This document shows positions 10,201-22,286 of a stretch of DNA of 64,000 nt, one piece after another. The notes under the pieces were generated by a model, which was given only the letters and a program-made list of their open reading frames with translations, was not told the origin of the DNA and did not search any database. The stretch is from Melanocharis versteri (taxonomy: Eukaryota > Chordata > Aves > Passeriformes > Melanocharitidae): contig VZTG01009163.1 of assembly GCA_013397845.1 (NCBI GenBank), forward strand, positions 1 through 64,000, read 5' to 3'. The position numbers and the translations under genes were made by a program. How positions within the stretch are numbered: position 1 is the stretch's first letter; every line of letters begins with the position of its first letter.

Positions 10201-13200
10201 TCCTGTAGTGTAATAGCTCAGTTGGGAAATTACTGTAAACCTGGGAGGCTCAGCTGTCTTAATTTCCAGAGGCACTGATCATGTACAGCCTTCCTGACTT
10301 TAGGTGGTGTTGGATTTCTGCCCAGCTGGAGATGGGACCAGGCAGAAATTGCTCAGGGTTAGAAAAGGCCCTGAGAAAACAACTTCGAGGTGACTCGGGG
10401 GAGTTGAGGGGAGAGGAGACTTTTTAAAAGCCCCATCCTGGGCAGTGCTGAACATTCAGGCTCTGGTTACCTTCTGGACACCGGATGGTGCTCGGCACCT
10501 TCCAGAACACGCCCTGAGGGCCAGAGGTCTTCGTGCCACGTGGAATATCCTGTGGGGATGTTTGGAATGGGCTGGAGCCCGGGGGAACAGCTCTCTGGAG
10601 GGTGCTTGTTCCCTGTGTCCATGGAGCAGGTGGATTTTCCATGTCACAGCCGGGTTGGTCAGGGCACTGCTGTCCTCTGCCGGCCGTGCAGCCAGGACGG
10701 GCAGATTTGGGCCAGAGAACTTTGTGCTTATATCCAGGGCAGGGTTATCTTAAAGCAAAGTGGCCTCCTGCCTGGTTTTGGTGAGTGCTGATGTTGGTTT
10801 TATTCAGTCTGTCCCTCTGCAGACTGAGCAGAACCCAAAATCAGGGCAGTGTGGCTGAATCTTGGTGCTCCTGCTGGTGGGATGTGTGTGCATGACCCCC
10901 ATTTTCCACTTCAGCTGCGTGGTTTTAGTGCTCACACAGAGAATTCGCCCCATGCCAGCAGCACTTCCTCACCCCTCTGGCTCTGGTGTCCTGTCACCCT
11001 CTCACTCGTGTCCTTTCCACTTTGCAGAGTGCCAGCATTCCCGATGCCCTGTGTGACAAGGACACGGACTGCCTGGAAGGGGAAGCAGTGGTGGCTGGCA
11101 ATGGTGAGGGAAGTGTCCCTCTCTGTGCTGTGTCTGGTGTCCTTCAGAGGCCTCAGCCTGGTTACACCCCCAGATCTCTGATTTCAGAGAGCACCAAGCC
11201 TTTCCTCTCCTCTCCTCTCCTCTCCTCTCCTCTCCTTTCTCTTCTCTTCTCTTCTCTTCTCTTCTCTTCTCTTCTCTTCTCTTCTCTTCTCTTCTCTTCT
11301 CTTCTCTTCTCTTCTCTTCTCTTCTCTTCTCTTNTCCTCTCCTCTCCTCTTCTTTCCTCTTCTTTCCTTTCCTTTCCTTTTCTTTCCTCTCCTTTATTAA
11401 GATCCCTGCCTTGCTTACAGCTCTGTGGTGGCCAGGCCAGGGAACCTCGGGCTGCTCAGAGGCACAAGAGGGTGCTTGTTCCAGCTGAGAGGCCCTTTCA
11501 CAGCAGGGAGGAGAGGGCAAATCCTCTATTTTCAAGTGCCCTGTGGGCAAGGAGAGGAGGTGACTGCTCGGTGTGACCTTTTCTGTGATGTCTGCTCGCA
11601 GGGGTTAAGACTGGCCGTTGTTTGAAAGACAGGGGCAGCACCAGAGGGACTTGTGAGATACTGGCCTGGTGCCCAGTGGAGAAAAGATCCAAGCCCAAGT
11701 ACGTGTCCTGTTTCCAAGCTTGAGTTGCTCGGCTTGTGTGTCACCCAGGGCAGTTCCTGTGTCCCCTCTGCTTGGAGGCTTGCTCGAATGCTGGCTGTTC
11801 AGTGCAGGAGGGGGCTCCGCAAGGCTCCCCTGGCAGGACTGGCCCTCTGCTCCCCCTGCTTTGCTCCCTGGCACTTCCCAGCTCTTGGGGTGTCCCCTGA
11901 ACCTGCATGCTCCTCACCAACCCCTTGCTGGCACCGTGGGGGACGTGGCACAGCTGGCCTGGTGCCACCCAACCTTTGGCATGAAGCTGCTTCTAAAATG
12001 GCAGTTCAAGGTTTAGCACGGTGGGCAGGGGACAAAGACAGAGAGCAAACCCTTCTCTTCCAGGAAACCACTTCTGGGCAGCGCAGAAAACTTCACTGTT
12101 TACATCAAGAACTCCATTCGCTTCCCCAAGTTTAAGTTCTCCAAGTAAGTGCCACAGATTCCTGAGCTGCTCCTGCTCAACAGATATTCCCCTTCCTCCA
12201 GAAAAATGAACTGCCTGGACAAGGCTGGGAAAAATGCCAATTTAAAAATATGTGTTTTCCTGTGCTGCTGCAATATGAGCAAACTAAAGCAGTGTAGAAA
12301 GGTGCATGTTCTGGCTCTTGTCCTGGGCTCGGACAGGCATTTCTAGCATCCTATTGTTTTTCCTTGAGAACAACAGGTGGCCCTGGAGCAGTCTGGCAAT
12401 CTGTTCTGTGTGAGCCCTTTCTTGAGCCCACATTCAGCTGGCCAAGTCCTTTTCTGGCCAGGAGGTCATTTTGGGGGGGACAGACTGCTTGGAGAAGCCT
12501 CTTGTCTCTGTAGTCCTGGTGAAGCTGTGAAGGCAAGGCAAGAGGGAGCCAAGGTGGATTTCCCTGTTTCCCACGTGCAGGATGAATGTGCTGGCAACTG
12601 ACAACGAGTCCTACCTGAAGACCTGTCGGTACAGCCAGGAGCATCCCTACTGCCCCATCTTCGTGCTGGGGAAAATCGTCCGCTGGGCTGGGGGCAACTT
12701 CCAGGAAATGGCCTTGGAGGTAGGAGTGCCCCTGGGGCTCGTGTGTCTTCCCAGCGGGCTCACTGGGAGGCTGGGAGGAGTCACTGCCCAGGGAGCTGCC
12801 GCCTGTCCAGGCTGCCCTGCAGAGGTGCCAGTGCTTAAAGTCAAGCTGGTCCCATTTTTCCTGCCCCCAGGGGATGGGCATCCCCTAAAAGAGCTGGTTG
12901 GGTCAGTTATCTGTTATTCAGGGCTGCTCAAACTGCTGCTCTGCCAGCAGGGATTCTTTGTTTCATTTCAACATTACTACACCGTTGGTTTAAACCCAGA
13001 ACTCTGGTACTCCACCCCTGCATAAAAGATTATTTTCCCCACTGAAGTGTGGAATGAAATCAATGTCCTGGGATGAGCAACCTCAGGATATCAGCACAGG
13101 AAAAAGTGGGGTTGTAGAGTAGTAATGGGATTAGTATCACATAGCTGAACTCAGCCCAGGCAGGAGTGTGTGCCCCCTTGTCTGTGCCCAGAACTGCAGC

Positions 13201-15257
13201 TGCTTCCTGCCCCAAGGGAAAACCTGCCCAAGGGTCTGACATATTTGGAAGACATTTCAACTGAACTAAGCTTAAACAACTCACCCTGTCTCTCTCTTTC
13301 AAGGGTGGTGTGATAGGAATTCAGATTGAATGGAACTGTGATCTTGATAAAGCCGCTTCTGAATGTAATCCTCACTATTCTTTTAGCCGGCTGGATAACA
13401 AGTCTGCAGAAACGTCCATCTCTTCTGGCTACAACTTCAGGTGGGTACAGAGGAGGGCACAATGCAGTACCACAGCTGGGCCGGGCTGCTTGGACTTGCA
13501 GGTGCTGGAGGTTGGCAACAGAGTGGCACCAACCTGTGCCAGGCACTGCCCCGGCCAAGCACAGAGCGCTGCGGAGGAGGGAGGGAGGCAGGGAGTGCTC
13601 CTGGCAGGCTAAAGCTGGTTTTGATAAGGGAACAGATCTGTTTGGGAGAGATTTGTGAATCCAGAGGGGCAGATGGAATTAAACCCAGCGTTGTTTTATT
13701 CCAGGTTTGCCAAGTATTACCGGGATGCTGAGGGGGTTGACTACAGGACGCTCATTAAAGCGTACGGGATCCGCTTCGATGTGATGGTGAATGGCAAGGT
13801 GAGGGCCCCCGGCAGAATGCCCCAGAGCCTGCAGAGAAAGAAGGTGGGGACATTTCTCGGTGGAAAGGCAGCCCTGGAGTGAGGAAAGCCTCTCTGCCTT
13901 GTTGTAAGAAAGGGCTTTTCCCATCCATCCGTGTGGAGTTAACCCCATGTAAGAGAGATCACCTGGAGTGTGGCTGAGCCTGCACCTCCTCTACTTAAAC
14001 CCCGGTTCATGAAAAGCCCAACAGAAGTAAATGTGCCCCAGAGACTTGTTTTCCATGTGCAAGCACTGCAGAAAAAAATAAGCCTGATCCAGGGATGATG
14101 CAAGCTCAGAAATGCAGCCAGGGACAGTCAGATCTGAGACACACAGACCTTCAGCCTCCAAGACTGTTCACTGCAACTTCCCCGTGGTTGTGCCTGGGAA
14201 CAAAACACACCCAGGGGCAGCAGCAGCTTCCCCAGTGCAGGACCACACCCTCGAGTTTGTTTTGTGGGTTGTTCTCTCAGTGGTGACTTCATGACCTTTC
14301 TTCTTCCAGGCAGGGAAATTTAACATCATTCCCACCATTATCAATATCAGCTCGGGGCTGGCACTCATGGGAGCTGTAAGTGAATGTTTTGTCTTAAAGT
14401 AACCCCAGGGGACCCAGACCCCAAACAGGATAGAAATGGGGTGGGGTGTTTAAATCTCCTCCAGCAGAATCTTTACTACTCTGATTACTCAGCCAGGTGT
14501 GTGTCTGTGTCCTGTCTTAAAAGCATTTAATACACTTGGTAATGTAAACATCCTCACAGGGGATGTATAATATATACATACCCCAGAAAATGCATGGAGA
14601 ATGAAGGAAAACACAGCTTCTACAAGTTATTTTTTAATTAATGCTCATTTCTAACGAGATCAGAACACTTCCTCTTCCGTTTCAAAGATAAAACACAAGT
14701 TCTTTCCCCTTGCAGGGAGCTTTCTTTTGTGACCTGGTGCTGCTGTATCTGATCAAGAAGAGTAACTTTTATCGAGGCAAAAAGTACGAGGAAGTCAAGT
14801 AAGTGGGCCTGGTTTTGTGTTAAAAATCATGGCTTTTTGTTAAGAGTGATAGAAATACGAGGAGATACAGGAGCACAGTTCCAAGGAAATATATCCCTCC
14901 AAATGATTTTGGCCAAGTTATTGGCTTCCTCTGTAATTCCTTGCTGCAGTGAGCTGGGGAGCAAAGGCAGCTGCTGTGTCATGGTTGGACTGGCAATGGC
15001 CTCGTGCTGCTGGTCCCTAAAGATTGAGGGTGGAATTGGGGCAGCTCCGAGAGCTGAGATCTGGAGCTTTCACTGTGTGGAGGGGCCTTTGGGCTGAGGT
15101 GAGACAGGCCTGGCTGGGAACCTCTTTGCTTAAAGAAACAAACCCAGGCTGCTCACCCTGTCACTGTGCTTGTTTCCCCAGGTCCAGCTCCAGGAAGTCC
15201 TTGTCGAGCCCCACGCTGAACGGGAATCAGAGCCCGGACCAGATGGGCGGGCTCTAG
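7284..15257 (+). CDS. P2RX5: P2RX5: ATP-gated P2X5 receptor channel subunit, complete, 402 aa
   Basis: Twelve coding exons: 7284-7420, 9493-9643, 10015-10086, 11028-11103, 11602-11698, 12064-12144, 12581-12719, 13304-13440, 13705-13798, 14310-14375, 14716-14798, 15182-15257. All junctions are GT-AG and the sum is 1209 nt. P2X subunits form trimeric ATP-gated cation channels at the plasma membrane. Visible hallmarks are the N-terminal TEK phosphorylation-type motif, TM1 around residues 30-52, the ATP-site lysines in KLKGVAF, ten ectodomain cysteines, the NFR motif, the IKAYGIRFDV strand, TM2 around 333-358 and the YRGKK (YxxxK) surface-retention motif. The short tail ends MGGL. Exon 10, encoding the start of TM2 and skipped in the common human transcript, is intact. 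Intron 1 (about 2.1 kb) is the longest. P2X5 is chosen over other P2X genes because of sequence and synteny. Confidence 0.96.
7449..7533 (+). repeat. 21-bp tandem repeat, about 4 units, in P2RX5 intron 1
   Basis: Four consecutive units of the form 'gtgataaagatggattttgcc', with a few substitutions, begin about 28 bases after the exon 1 donor. The repeat does not disrupt the donor. Confidence 0.8.
11203..11395 (+). repeat. Polypyrimidine microsatellite (tctcc / tcttc)n in P2RX5 intron 4
   Basis: About 190 bases are almost entirely C and T, made of pentamers first of TCTCC type, then TCTTC type, then mixed. An N at 11334 lies inside, so the assembled length is unreliable. The complementary strand is pure purine (gaaga/gagga). 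It lies between coding exons 4 and 5 and is not near a splice site. Confidence 0.95.
14849..15200 (+). repeat. Direct duplicate (copy 2), spanning P2RX5 intron 11 and the start of exon 12
   Basis: This is the in-gene partner of 6066-6440. It includes the genuine acceptor of the last P2RX5 exon at 15180-15181 and about 19 bases of coding sequence. Because it contains functional exon sequence, it is the likely source copy. Confidence 0.8.
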
Positions 15258-17122
15258 GCACAGCAGTGGCTCTGACAGCTGGACTCGTGCTCCAGGAAAA
15301 CCACACAGGTGTGGCATCACACCAGCACTGGGAGGTGGACATAGCCCAGATCAGGCCTACTATGATCAGGATTCCCAGAGGAAAAAACCTCCTCTGAAGG
15401 CTGCCTTTCTTCCCTGAGATTTCTCTGGCATCCTGAGCTTGCAACAGTGTGTCACCACTACGGATTTACAAAAGGATTTTTATAAAAGGACAAAGAAGGC
15501 ACCAAATGAATGTTTTTATATCCACTGATAGATATATCTGTACTTATGCCAATAGCCAGCGTTGTCCTGTGGCTGTGCTTTGCTTCCACGTGCAGAAAAG
15601 TTCTGATGGGAACCACCACTGGCACTTTGGGAAGGGCTGAAGCTGAAATCCAACCTGTTTCCTGCTCTGCTGCCTTGGCAGCTCCTGCCTGGGTGATGTG
15701 ACATCAGGTGTGAAGCAGCAGGACTGCTCAGCTGGGGAAGTGCAGGGACTGGAGCAGCTCTTGGAGCTGGGGAAGGGGCTGTGACCCTGCAGGGCCTGAG
15801 GCAGGAGGGGACAGTCACGGGGTTAATGCACGGAAAAGCAACGTGGCCCTGGAAGCACCTGCACGGGTTCTGCCTCCTTTGTTCAGTGCCTGGTTTCATT
15901 TGCTCAGTTTGGGATTGTCCTTCCTGCATCACCTCCTGATTTCCCGTGGTGGGGAGGTCTGGATGGGGCACTCAGTGCTTCTGTTTCTCACAGCACCCTG
16001 GGCTGTGCTGCAGACTGAAAAGGGCAGCTCTGCCAGGGACACAGGCTGTGCCAGCTTCCTCCAAATACACCAACAGCAGGAGAATTTAGAAGACATCTGT
16101 CTTAACTTCAACACCAGAAACCTCCAGGAAATACAAGTGCTTGTCTCTCAGTAGAACCAGTCTCCCTGCAGCCCACTTTGTCCATTTATGTTCATGGAGG
16201 GATGTAATTAATCTCAGAAAAGGGCTTAAGGAATACCTTTGTGTTCTGTAAATGCTGCCCCATCACCACTGAGTGGGAGTTGTCCTGATGAAGATTAAAT
16301 ACTTCTGTGCACTCTTTGAATACCAAAAGGTAAAGGGCTCCTGCTGCAGCAGCTGAGGGTGGCCTTCAGGGAGCTGCTGCCATCAAGTGTCTGCACAAAT
16401 GGCACCAGCAGCTGCACCCACCTCTGCTTTAACTTCTTTCAGGTGGTTACTCTGAGGTACAGGTTCATCCTAAATTAAAATTCACCTCTGTGAGCAGTGG
16501 CTACATCTGAACCCAGTTACTGACAGCAAACCCCACCCGGTCGAGTTCCCTCCCTCTGCTCCTGTGTATTGAGTCAAAAATGGGGCTAGAACATGGAATT
16601 AAACAGAGGAGTTCATTTAGGATAAGCTCTGTACCTCTGGTGCTCTGATCTCATCCAAAACCTCTCCGTGTCAGAAGTCTCTCCTCAAGGCAAACACAAG
16701 TCACCACGTGGGGAGCTGCACGAGAGTTACCACGACAGCAGCCCAGGCTTTTAACAGTCAGGGTTTAATTGGAGTTGAGTAATTTCTAGATGCTGAAACA
16801 CACGATGAACCCCCCGTGATATCAGGGCCTGGCACAACTCCTGGCGCCCAAGCAGCTCCTCCTAACGTGCAGAGCCAACTGTGCTCTGCTGAAACCATTG
16901 TTTTCACTTGCCAAAACATCCTCTTGTCAGAGGACCAAAGCTATTTCCTGAATCTAAGTCTTCAGGCCTCCCAGATCCCCTAGAATGTTTCTTTTCTTTA
17001 CACTGTGTAACACAACTCCTACAACCCCTGCTGTTAATAAAACATAACCAGATTCCTTCTCAGGAGCTTGTTTCTTGACTTTGACTTTTTTCTTCTCCTT
17101 GTGTTCCATGTTCAGCAATAAA
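15258..17122 (+). other. P2RX5 3' UTR and downstream intergenic sequence
   Basis: No further coding sequence was recognised. Candidate poly(A) hexamers in plus orientation are ATTAAA at 16294-16299 and AATAAA at 17036-17041 and 17117-17122, so the P2RX5 3' UTR could be about 1.0 or 1.8-1.9 kb. Which one is used cannot be told from sequence. Confidence 0.5.
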
Positions 17123-17803
17123 ATGTGTCACTTTAGGCCAATGCTCCCCGGGAGTGTTCTGTAAGTGATTTTCCAGGTCACACCACCTTCTCTTGGTGAT
17201 GTAAGCAAATCGAGGAATCACTTATTTTTGCAGGCACAGGGCTACAGGAAAGGAATTACCTGGAGGGTGGGTGATGGAATTATTCCCTTTAGTGGCTTTC
17301 CTGGTGACCAATGACAAGCACCTGTGACAGAGTCATTTACTGATAGCAACTGTGCAAGAGAACATTTGCATGTACATTTCTGTACCACTTTACATCCACT
17401 TAATTACATTATTTTCTTGTGTCAGTGGATTATTTTTAAGGAATTTAATTATTTCAGAGCGCTGCGTTGCACGCTGCTCCACCAATATTTGTGTGTAGGG
17501 ACAGGCAGCAAATCCAGAGGGGATTGCAACTGGTGTGTGTATCCAAAACACAAAGGGATTATATGAATTCTGTTCTCAGGGACAGAAATTATCCCTCAAC
17601 AAGGAAAACAAATACAGGAGGCATCCAAGCGGTGCTTCACATTCAGTTTAATTAGAACAGTGCTACTGATTAATTTGTACTTGGACATAATTTACCAACA
17701 GCATTAACGACACGAGCCATGGACAACAGTTTGGAAGGTGAGCTGGCCTATGGTGTAGTGACTTTTGGCAACAGTCCTCCTGCTCCGTTAGCCCCGGAGC
17801 TGC

Positions 17804-17980
17804 TCAGTACACGTGGACCATCCCGTACAGGAAAGTCCAGAACAGGACGTAGGTGAAGAGCCCTCCCACGAGCCCCCCCGTGAACAGCGGCCTCCGCGAC
17901 TTAAAGTACTTGTTCCACCGCCGCCCGGCTTTCAGCACCAGCAGCACGGAGAGGAGGACGGAGGCCAGGAAGTAGAAGAT
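17804..17980 (-). CDS. EMC6: EMC6: ER membrane protein complex subunit 6, C-terminal 58 aa (5' part in gap)
   Basis: On the minus strand, the frame entering from the N gap at 17980 reads IFYFLASVLLSVLLVLKAGR, then RWNKYFKSRRPLF, TGGLVGGLFTYVLFWTFLYG and MVHVY, with stop at 17806-17804. This is near-identical to the second half of mammalian EMC6. EMC6 is a small core membrane subunit of the ER membrane protein complex, which inserts tail-anchored and multipass proteins. The last two transmembrane segments are visible. Mammalian EMC6 is 110 aa, so about 52 codons fall in the 618-base gap. No intron interrupts the visible part, consistent with a single coding exon. It faces TAX1BP3 head to head and P2RX5 tail to tail. 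A minus-strand ATTAAA at 17652-17647 could be its poly(A) signal. Confidence 0.95.
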   Translation of the reverse strand: MFYFLASVLLSVLLVLKAGRRWNKYFKSRRPLFTGGLVGGLFTYVLFWTFLYGMVHVY

Positions 17981-18598
17981 NNNNNNNNNNNNNNNNNNNN
18001 NNNNNNNNNNNNNNNNNNNNNNNNNNNNNNNNNNNNNNNNNNNNNNNNNNNNNNNNNNNNNNNNNNNNNNNNNNNNNNNNNNNNNNNNNNNNNNNNNNNN
18101 NNNNNNNNNNNNNNNNNNNNNNNNNNNNNNNNNNNNNNNNNNNNNNNNNNNNNNNNNNNNNNNNNNNNNNNNNNNNNNNNNNNNNNNNNNNNNNNNNNNN
18201 NNNNNNNNNNNNNNNNNNNNNNNNNNNNNNNNNNNNNNNNNNNNNNNNNNNNNNNNNNNNNNNNNNNNNNNNNNNNNNNNNNNNNNNNNNNNNNNNNNNN
18301 NNNNNNNNNNNNNNNNNNNNNNNNNNNNNNNNNNNNNNNNNNNNNNNNNNNNNNNNNNNNNNNNNNNNNNNNNNNNNNNNNNNNNNNNNNNNNNNNNNNN
18401 NNNNNNNNNNNNNNNNNNNNNNNNNNNNNNNNNNNNNNNNNNNNNNNNNNNNNNNNNNNNNNNNNNNNNNNNNNNNNNNNNNNNNNNNNNNNNNNNNNNN
18501 NNNNNNNNNNNNNNNNNNNNNNNNNNNNNNNNNNNNNNNNNNNNNNNNNNNNNNNNNNNNNNNNNNNNNNNNNNNNNNNNNNNNNNNNNNNNNNNNNN
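17981..18598. other. Assembly gap of 618 N
   Basis: A run of N separates EMC6 from TAX1BP3. By homology it must contain about 156 coding bases of EMC6, and probably the shared promoter and TAX1BP3 exon 1 (about 13 codons). GC-rich flanks suggest the gap is a CpG island that sequenced poorly. Confidence 0.97.
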
Positions 18599-18940
18599 CG
18601 AGGTCCGCGGGCAGCCCCGGTCCGCGGGCGAAGGGCGCGGCCGCTCGGTCCGCAGCGCCGCCGGCCCCGGTTGCCGCCCTGGCGGCCGCTCCCCGCCGCG
18701 GGGGCTGTCAGATTTTCCGTCCGCGATACCGGGTGGGAGAACCGAGGGGAAACTCCGCCGGGCGGAGGAACCGACCCCTCGCCAGGGCTGCTCGGACGTT
18801 GCTTGAGAAAAGAGGGAGCGAGCCCCGTTCTCCCGGTACCGGGACCTTGGTTTGGGCGAGCCCAGCGCTCGGTGCGGTGCTCTCTCTGCGAGGGCAGGGG
18901 CAGGACGAGCACCTGCTTGTCTGGGTGGGGTTTAGGAAGC
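18599..18940. promoter_or_regulatory. CpG island flank between EMC6 and TAX1BP3
   Basis: The first few hundred bases after the gap are GC-rich with many CpGs, decaying to ordinary composition by about 18940. This is the TAX1BP3-side flank of a presumed bidirectional promoter. No TAX1BP3 first exon is visible here, so it probably lies in the gap. Confidence 0.65.
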
Positions 18941-19149
18941 AGAGCTTTTAAAGTGAGATAACGGCTTTAATCAACATGCAGTGCAAGTGAGAGATTCTGT
19001 GCTTTCCCCCGGCTGGAATGGTAACTGGGGTTGTGCTTGGGTGTGTGGCCCCAGCTGACAAGCCTGAGGACGCGGATGCTGGGCTGCTGTGCCCAGGGAG
19101 TTTGGAATTTAGTGGGGAAGTTGAGGGTCTGTGTGACAGGGCTGTGAGA

Positions 19150-19250
19150 GGAGAATCACAGAATGGTTTGGGTTGGAAGGCACGTGTGAAGGTCATCTCA
19201 TCCAACCCCCTGCACTGAGCAGGAACATCTTCCATTAGATAAGGTCGAAG
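19150..19250 (-). repeat. CR1 LINE fragment in TAX1BP3 intron 1
   Basis: 'gaatcacagaatggtttggg' followed by 'ttggaaggcacgtgtgaagg' and 'tcatctcatccaacccc' is the reverse complement of a CR1 3' end, so the element is in minus orientation. Confidence 0.8.
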
Positions 19251-19752
19251 CACCTTTTGAGAAGTTATTGTGTCAGTTAAGACCTTGGCTTTTCACCCTG
19301 GCTCAGGAATTGCAGCAGCTGGCATTTCTACAATGCTGACATAATGCACAAAGCTGGTCAGATGCCTCTGTGCATCGGGCAGTGAGGAACCTGCCCCGGG
19401 TTACAAAGGTTGTCCTGAAAAAGAACCATCCTAATAATAGGTTGTTATTTCTGCTGATAGGACTAGCAGGAACATAAGGCATGTGGATAACGAGCAAGAT
19501 GAGGCTGGTCATGAGTGACTGCTGGTTATCAAGGCATGAGTCATGTTTAAAGAGACCTGCTCTGGTTTTAGTGTTGTTCTCTTCAATTCCTGGGCAGGCA
19601 GGAAAGCTCTGAGTAATGGAGGTGCTGGGCTGTGTCATGGGATCTCTGTGAAAGACAATCTAAGGGGATCTGAAGTCTCTGTGTCTGAAATGCACTTGAA
19701 ATTTCTTCCACTCGTCACAATGCTCAGCTATTTGATCTCTTTCGCTTTCCAG

Positions 19753-20545
19753 CAAAGAATTGAAATACATAAGCTTCGTCAAGGCGACAATTTGATTCTG
19801 GGATTCAGCATTGGGGGTGGCATTGATCAGGACCCTACTCAGAATCCTTTCTCTGAAGACAAGACTGACAAGGTCAGATAAACTTTTTCTGTAGCAACTC
19901 CCTCTCCCGAAGGCTGAGATACCCAAATCATCATCTGCCCTCTACCAGAGGTTATTCAAGTGACTTCTCCACCTTTTCTATTTTCCAACATTGCACAAGA
20001 CTGGTTATAACTAAATTCTCATAATACACTACAGAGTTTTTTTGCATTGTCGGTCAAATGGCTCTTGAGTACTGGATTAGTAAATGAACACTCAATTTTT
20101 TTCCAGGGTATCTATGTAACAAGGGTGACAGAGGGAGGCCCAGCTGAAGTTGCAGGACTCCAGATTGGAGATAAGATCATGCAGGTAAGCACCAAGATAA
20201 GACAGGACTGATGCAGTACCAGCTGCACACTGCAGAGAAGCATCTGCTGGGGAAAATAATCTTCTGGGTACTTCCCAGGACAGTTTGTGGGGTTTATAAA
20301 TAAACTGAGCTGTGGCATAAGCACATCTACTATGTGGTTGTGATAGAACAGTGACAGGACACCTCAAATCCCTGCACCTGCCTCATTTTATGTTTTTTTT
20401 TCCCCAGGTGAATGGCTGGGATATGACAATGGTGACCCATGACCAGGCCAGGAAGAGGCTGACCAAAAGGAATGAGGAGGTGGTACGGCTGCTGGTGACC
20501 AGGCAGTCCCTGCAGAAGGCTGTGCAGCAATCCATGATGTCCTAA
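19753..20545 (+). CDS. TAX1BP3: TAX1BP3 (TIP-1): single-PDZ adaptor protein, exons 2-4 (exon 1 in gap)
   Basis: Coding exons 19753-19872, 20107-20184 and 20408-20545 encode 111 residues. Mammalian TAX1BP3 has 124, so the missing 13 match the short first exon, which is not visible and is presumed to lie in the N gap. The protein is almost entirely one PDZ domain. It binds C-terminal PDZ ligands (for example beta-catenin and Kir2.3 in mammals) and acts as a competitor of scaffolding PDZ proteins. Visible features are the carboxylate-binding loop ILGF in NLILGFSIGGG, the GLQIGDKIMQVNG core, and the alpha-helix histidine in THDQARKRL. It ends QSMMS. All junctions are GT-AG; the exon 2 donor is the slightly weak GTCAGA. 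Confidence 0.96.
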
Positions 20546-21995
20546 TCCATCATCCAGCTGGGGAGGGGGTGGGAGGGAGATCTAGAGACTGGTATCAAAG
20601 AAAGAAGCAGACACTAGACTGGAACAGGTTGTCTGGAAGGAGTGCATGTTCCTACCTGTGGTAACCCCTACTTTTTTATTTTAACTTCTTCTGGTGTAAC
20701 TGGCAGTAGTAAAACAAAACTCCCCTCAGCAGAGTGCTTCTCTAAAGTCTGCCCTGCAGGTACATGGCAAGATTTTGTGGTCATGGCTTTCAGGACAGGA
20801 CAGACCCAAGTTATCTAAGAGCAACTGGAAAAGCCTTAACTTGGACAGGATTCTTCTGTAGCACAAAAGCCTCCTATTTTAGGAGGAAATGTGGTTTCTG
20901 CTATGGGAGACCAGAAGGTTTGCTGTGCCTAAGCTTTTAGAAATGGGCTGTCCTGTCTCCTGCTACCAAATTCAAATGCCAGAGTCAAGAGTTGCACAGT
21001 GCTGTGGGGAGGAGTACTGTACTAATCCTTCACTGTGTGCAAGATAGAGAGTGGCTGAAGGGTTTGGGGCATTACAGTTTCCTGCAGAGATTCCCTGGAC
21101 AAAGCAGCCTCTTCAGGCAAGAAACAACTGAGTGACACAGAAGTGTTAGATCAATGCCTGTGAAGTACACTACAACTTCATGGACTCTACAGTTCAATTC
21201 TCACTGGCAGGGGAAAACCTGAATTCTCCTTGTTCCAAATTTGTACCATCAGATGAACTGAGTTTAATTTAAAGGAATTTGGAGCAGGAAACAAAACAAT
21301 GTTCCTGAACTCACCAGAAATGCTGCTCGTAGCTGTAGAGTTTTCAGTTCTTCATTCCACTTCTATCAGACTTGAAATGGGAGGGATTTTGGTTTGTCTT
21401 TTAGAAGACACTGCTTAAATCAGTGATTTATTGGATGGGAGAGATGAATATGCCAGTAATTTGCAGAAGTGCCTCTTGACCAAATTTAAACTTCTAGTAG
21501 GATACTAAGTGGTTTAAATCAACATGCCACAGGACTGAAGATTCTTGCTGCAACACTAAATCCATGATCTAGCATCCTGTGGTTTGTTAGCCAGTTAGCT
21601 TTACAATTATCCAAAACCTGGAGTTTTTAATCCTCTTCGTTTGGTCTATACATATCTATACTTTCCTTAAGCAGCCTTGAGGTAAGCTGTTGTAAATAGA
21701 GCACGAGGAGGTGGCAGACTAATTTATTCAGTACATTACTGCTGTGCCATGTACGCTGTGATTGATGCATCTCAGACTGTTCTGTGCACACCAGCAGATG
21801 CCTACTTACCAATTTTATATCTCTGGAATTACTACAGTCCTGCTTTGGAATTTTGTAACTTAAGAATTCAGTGGTAAATTTTAAGTCTTTCAAGTTGGAG
21901 TTATTTTTGTTACTATAAAGATACACTGCTATTTGTACTGCTTTTTCACTTGATTTTATAATCACTCACAATAAAACAAAGTTGGTTTTCCTGAG
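20546..21995 (+). other. TAX1BP3: TAX1BP3 3' UTR
   Basis: Non-coding sequence follows the TAX1BP3 stop codon. A canonical AATAAA at 21970-21975 is the likely poly(A) signal, giving a 3' UTR of about 1.4 kb. No other gene was recognised in it. Confidence 0.65.
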
Positions 21996-22286
21996 CTGTT
22001 TCTCCTTACATTTAAGAGTGCCACATCACTTGGGTGCCTCCAGCTGAGACCTTTTTTTGGCTCAGAGTAGATTGTGGAATTACTGAGCTCAGTAAGGTCT
22101 GGTTTCACTGGTGGGGAACTGTCAAACCTCACCTGGGCTCTAGTTTTCCTCAGGTTGACACCTAGAAAGACACATTAGGTTTTAAGCATTCAAATATTTT
22201 TCAAGTACAAATGCATAGATTCCCTTCTAATTACTTGTCTTAGCACCTTTGAAAGAGCATTCAGTGAAGTAAGAATACAGTTTCTG

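Noticed and set aside
11002..11576. Repetitive Ser/Leu/Phe and Lys/Glu/Arg-rich frames
   Set aside because: They are translations of the polypyrimidine microsatellite in P2RX5 intron 4.
17813..18961. Very long open frames crossing the N gap on both strands
   Set aside because: Most of the length is N. The real coding sequence is the EMC6 C-terminus on the minus strand in another frame.
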